NCBI GenBank assembly: GCA_903837285.1
Contig: CAILUD010000189.1
Span: forward strand, 1-36,469
DNA length: 36,469 nucleotides
From: an uncultured Bacteroidota bacterium
GTDB taxonomy: Bacteria > Bacteroidota > Bacteroidia > Bacteroidales > GWA2-32-17
Direction: 5' to 3'
Position 1 is the stretch's first letter, and each line of letters begins with the position of its first letter. The notes under the pieces were generated by a model. The model was not told where the DNA came from and searched no databases. It was given only the letters and a program-made list of their open reading frames with translations. A program made the position numbers and the translations under genes. Positions 35,866 to 36,469 of the stretch are shown piece after piece.

Positions 35866-36330
35866 TTGACCAACTACGAATTCTATATTAACCGTGTAAT
35901 GTACTGGTGCAGCCGTCGCGAAATGTGCTGTAGTGAGGTTAAACTACGTTTGCAAAAAGCTGAGGTTGACGAAACGTCTATTAAAAAAATTCTCGCTAAA
36001 CTTATTGAAGAGAATTTTATAAACGAAGAACGATTTGTTAAAGCATTTATTCACGACAAACTAGAATATCAAAAATGGGGTCTGGCTAAAATTAAAAATG
36101 CATTATATTTTAAAAATATTCCAAAAGAATTAATCGCTGAAGGCATTTCTGGAGTTGACAAAGAAGCCTATATTGCAAAACTTACAGAAATTGCATTGCA
36201 TAAATTAAAATTTATTAAAGCCGAAAACGATTTTTTACGTGATCAGAAACTGTTACGTTTTTTAGCATCTAAAGGCGTTTCGGCAGATGATGCGTTTAAA
36301 ATTATAAATATTATTAAAGCTAAAAAGTAA
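35866..36330 (+). CDS. recX: Regulatory protein RecX
   Basis: 154 residues, small helical protein that binds RecA filaments and dampens recombination. Signature elements: YINRVMYWCSRREMCCSEVKLRL (first three-helix repeat), LIEENFINEERFVKAFIHDKLEYQKWGLAKIKNAL (second repeat) and a final repeat ending LASKGVSADDAFKII. The TTG start at 35866 keeps the normal helix 1; the first ATG (35899) would remove 11 residues of it. The TTG also lies in a near -7 sequence (TTAATTTG), so the start is uncertain. Confidence 0.88.
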   Translation: MTNYEFYINRVMYWCSRREMCCSEVKLRLQKAEVDETSIKKILAKLIEENFINEERFVKAFIHDKLEYQKWGLAKIKNALYFKNIPKELIAEGISGVDKEAYIAKLTEIALHKLKFIKAENDFLRDQKLLRFLASKGVSADDAFKIINIIKAKK

Positions 36331-36374
36331 AATATTTGCATAGAATTGCAACCCAAATATTTTTTTCTTGTCTT

Positions 36375-36382
36375 TAGTTTTG
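36375..36382 (+). promoter_or_regulatory. -7 box for the right-edge gene
   Basis: TAGTTTTG is an exact TAnnTTTG match, 24 bases before the GTG at 36406. A TTG lies 26 bases further upstream, off the usual spacing. Confidence 0.4.
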
Positions 36383-36405
36383 AAATTAAATCCTGAAAAG
36401 GAATA

Positions 36406-36469
36406 GTGCAGGAAGATATTCATAAAAAATTAGTTGAAAGGTGTATCCGCGGAGAACGGAAAGCACAGT
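36406..36469 (+). CDS. Start of a probable ECF-type sigma factor (cut by window edge)
   Basis: From GTG 36406 the frame reads VQEDIHKKLVERCIRGERKAQ up to the edge. The pattern LVERCIRGERKAQ resembles the first helix of sigma-70 region 2 in Bacteroidota ECF sigma factors (LIERCIKGDRKAQ type). An in-frame TGA at 36394 limits the start to this GTG or a nearby ATA. Only 21 codons are visible, so the call is by resemblance. Confidence 0.55.
   Translation, partial: MQEDIHKKLVERCIRGERKAQ

Overview
The window looks like chromosomal DNA of a low-GC Bacteroidota, probably a Bacteroidales/Marinilabiliales-like or environmental lineage. The sequence clues are: a type IX secretion sorting domain; a choice-of-anchor-L/PKD surface adhesin; a Bacteroidota LptE-TPR-SecG cluster followed by groESL; promoters of the form TTTG-N19-TAnnTTTG; and few Shine-Dalgarno sequences. 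No phage, insertion sequence, CRISPR array, tRNA or rRNA was seen.

Layout. (1) 1-4685: a very large secreted adhesin, cut by the left edge, with a small exported protein directly upstream on the minus strand, then a divergent outer-membrane barrel-like protein. (2) 4694-14000: housekeeping and metabolism. This holds deoC, a GNAT acetyltransferase, a membrane GT2 glycosyltransferase, an FprA-type flavodiiron protein followed by meaB, two APC amino-acid permeases behind a consensus promoter, and a Methyltransf_32-type methyltransferase. (3) 13990-14594: a non-coding block packed with short hairpin repeats of several families. (4) 14595-18400: a sigma-54-type AAA+ regulator, lptE, an acidic disordered/TPR protein and secG, closed by a terminator; then groES-groEL with its own terminator. 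(5) 20649-21558: a small exported protein with a TTG start and a 59-residue lipoprotein between repeat sequences. (6) 21705-28813: a complete histidine operon, hisG-D-C-B-H-A-F-IE, headed by a consensus promoter, a His-codon leader peptide and a rho-independent terminator with a visible competing antiterminator arm. An ATP-grasp gene with its own -7 box follows. (7) 30035-33806: repeat hairpins, a lipoprotein with an EF-hand-like loop, a YciI-like exported protein broken by one in-frame TAA, a type IX cargo protein and a DUF1566 surface protein. (8) 33882-36469: ribD (minus), prmC and recX (plus), and the first codons of a probable ECF sigma factor.

Most genes are ordinary core metabolism. 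The most notable items are the histidine attenuator (not obvious from the genes alone), the ordered hairpin cluster at 14011-14480, the paired same-loop palindromes at 30050-30098, and the nonsense-split YciI-like gene.
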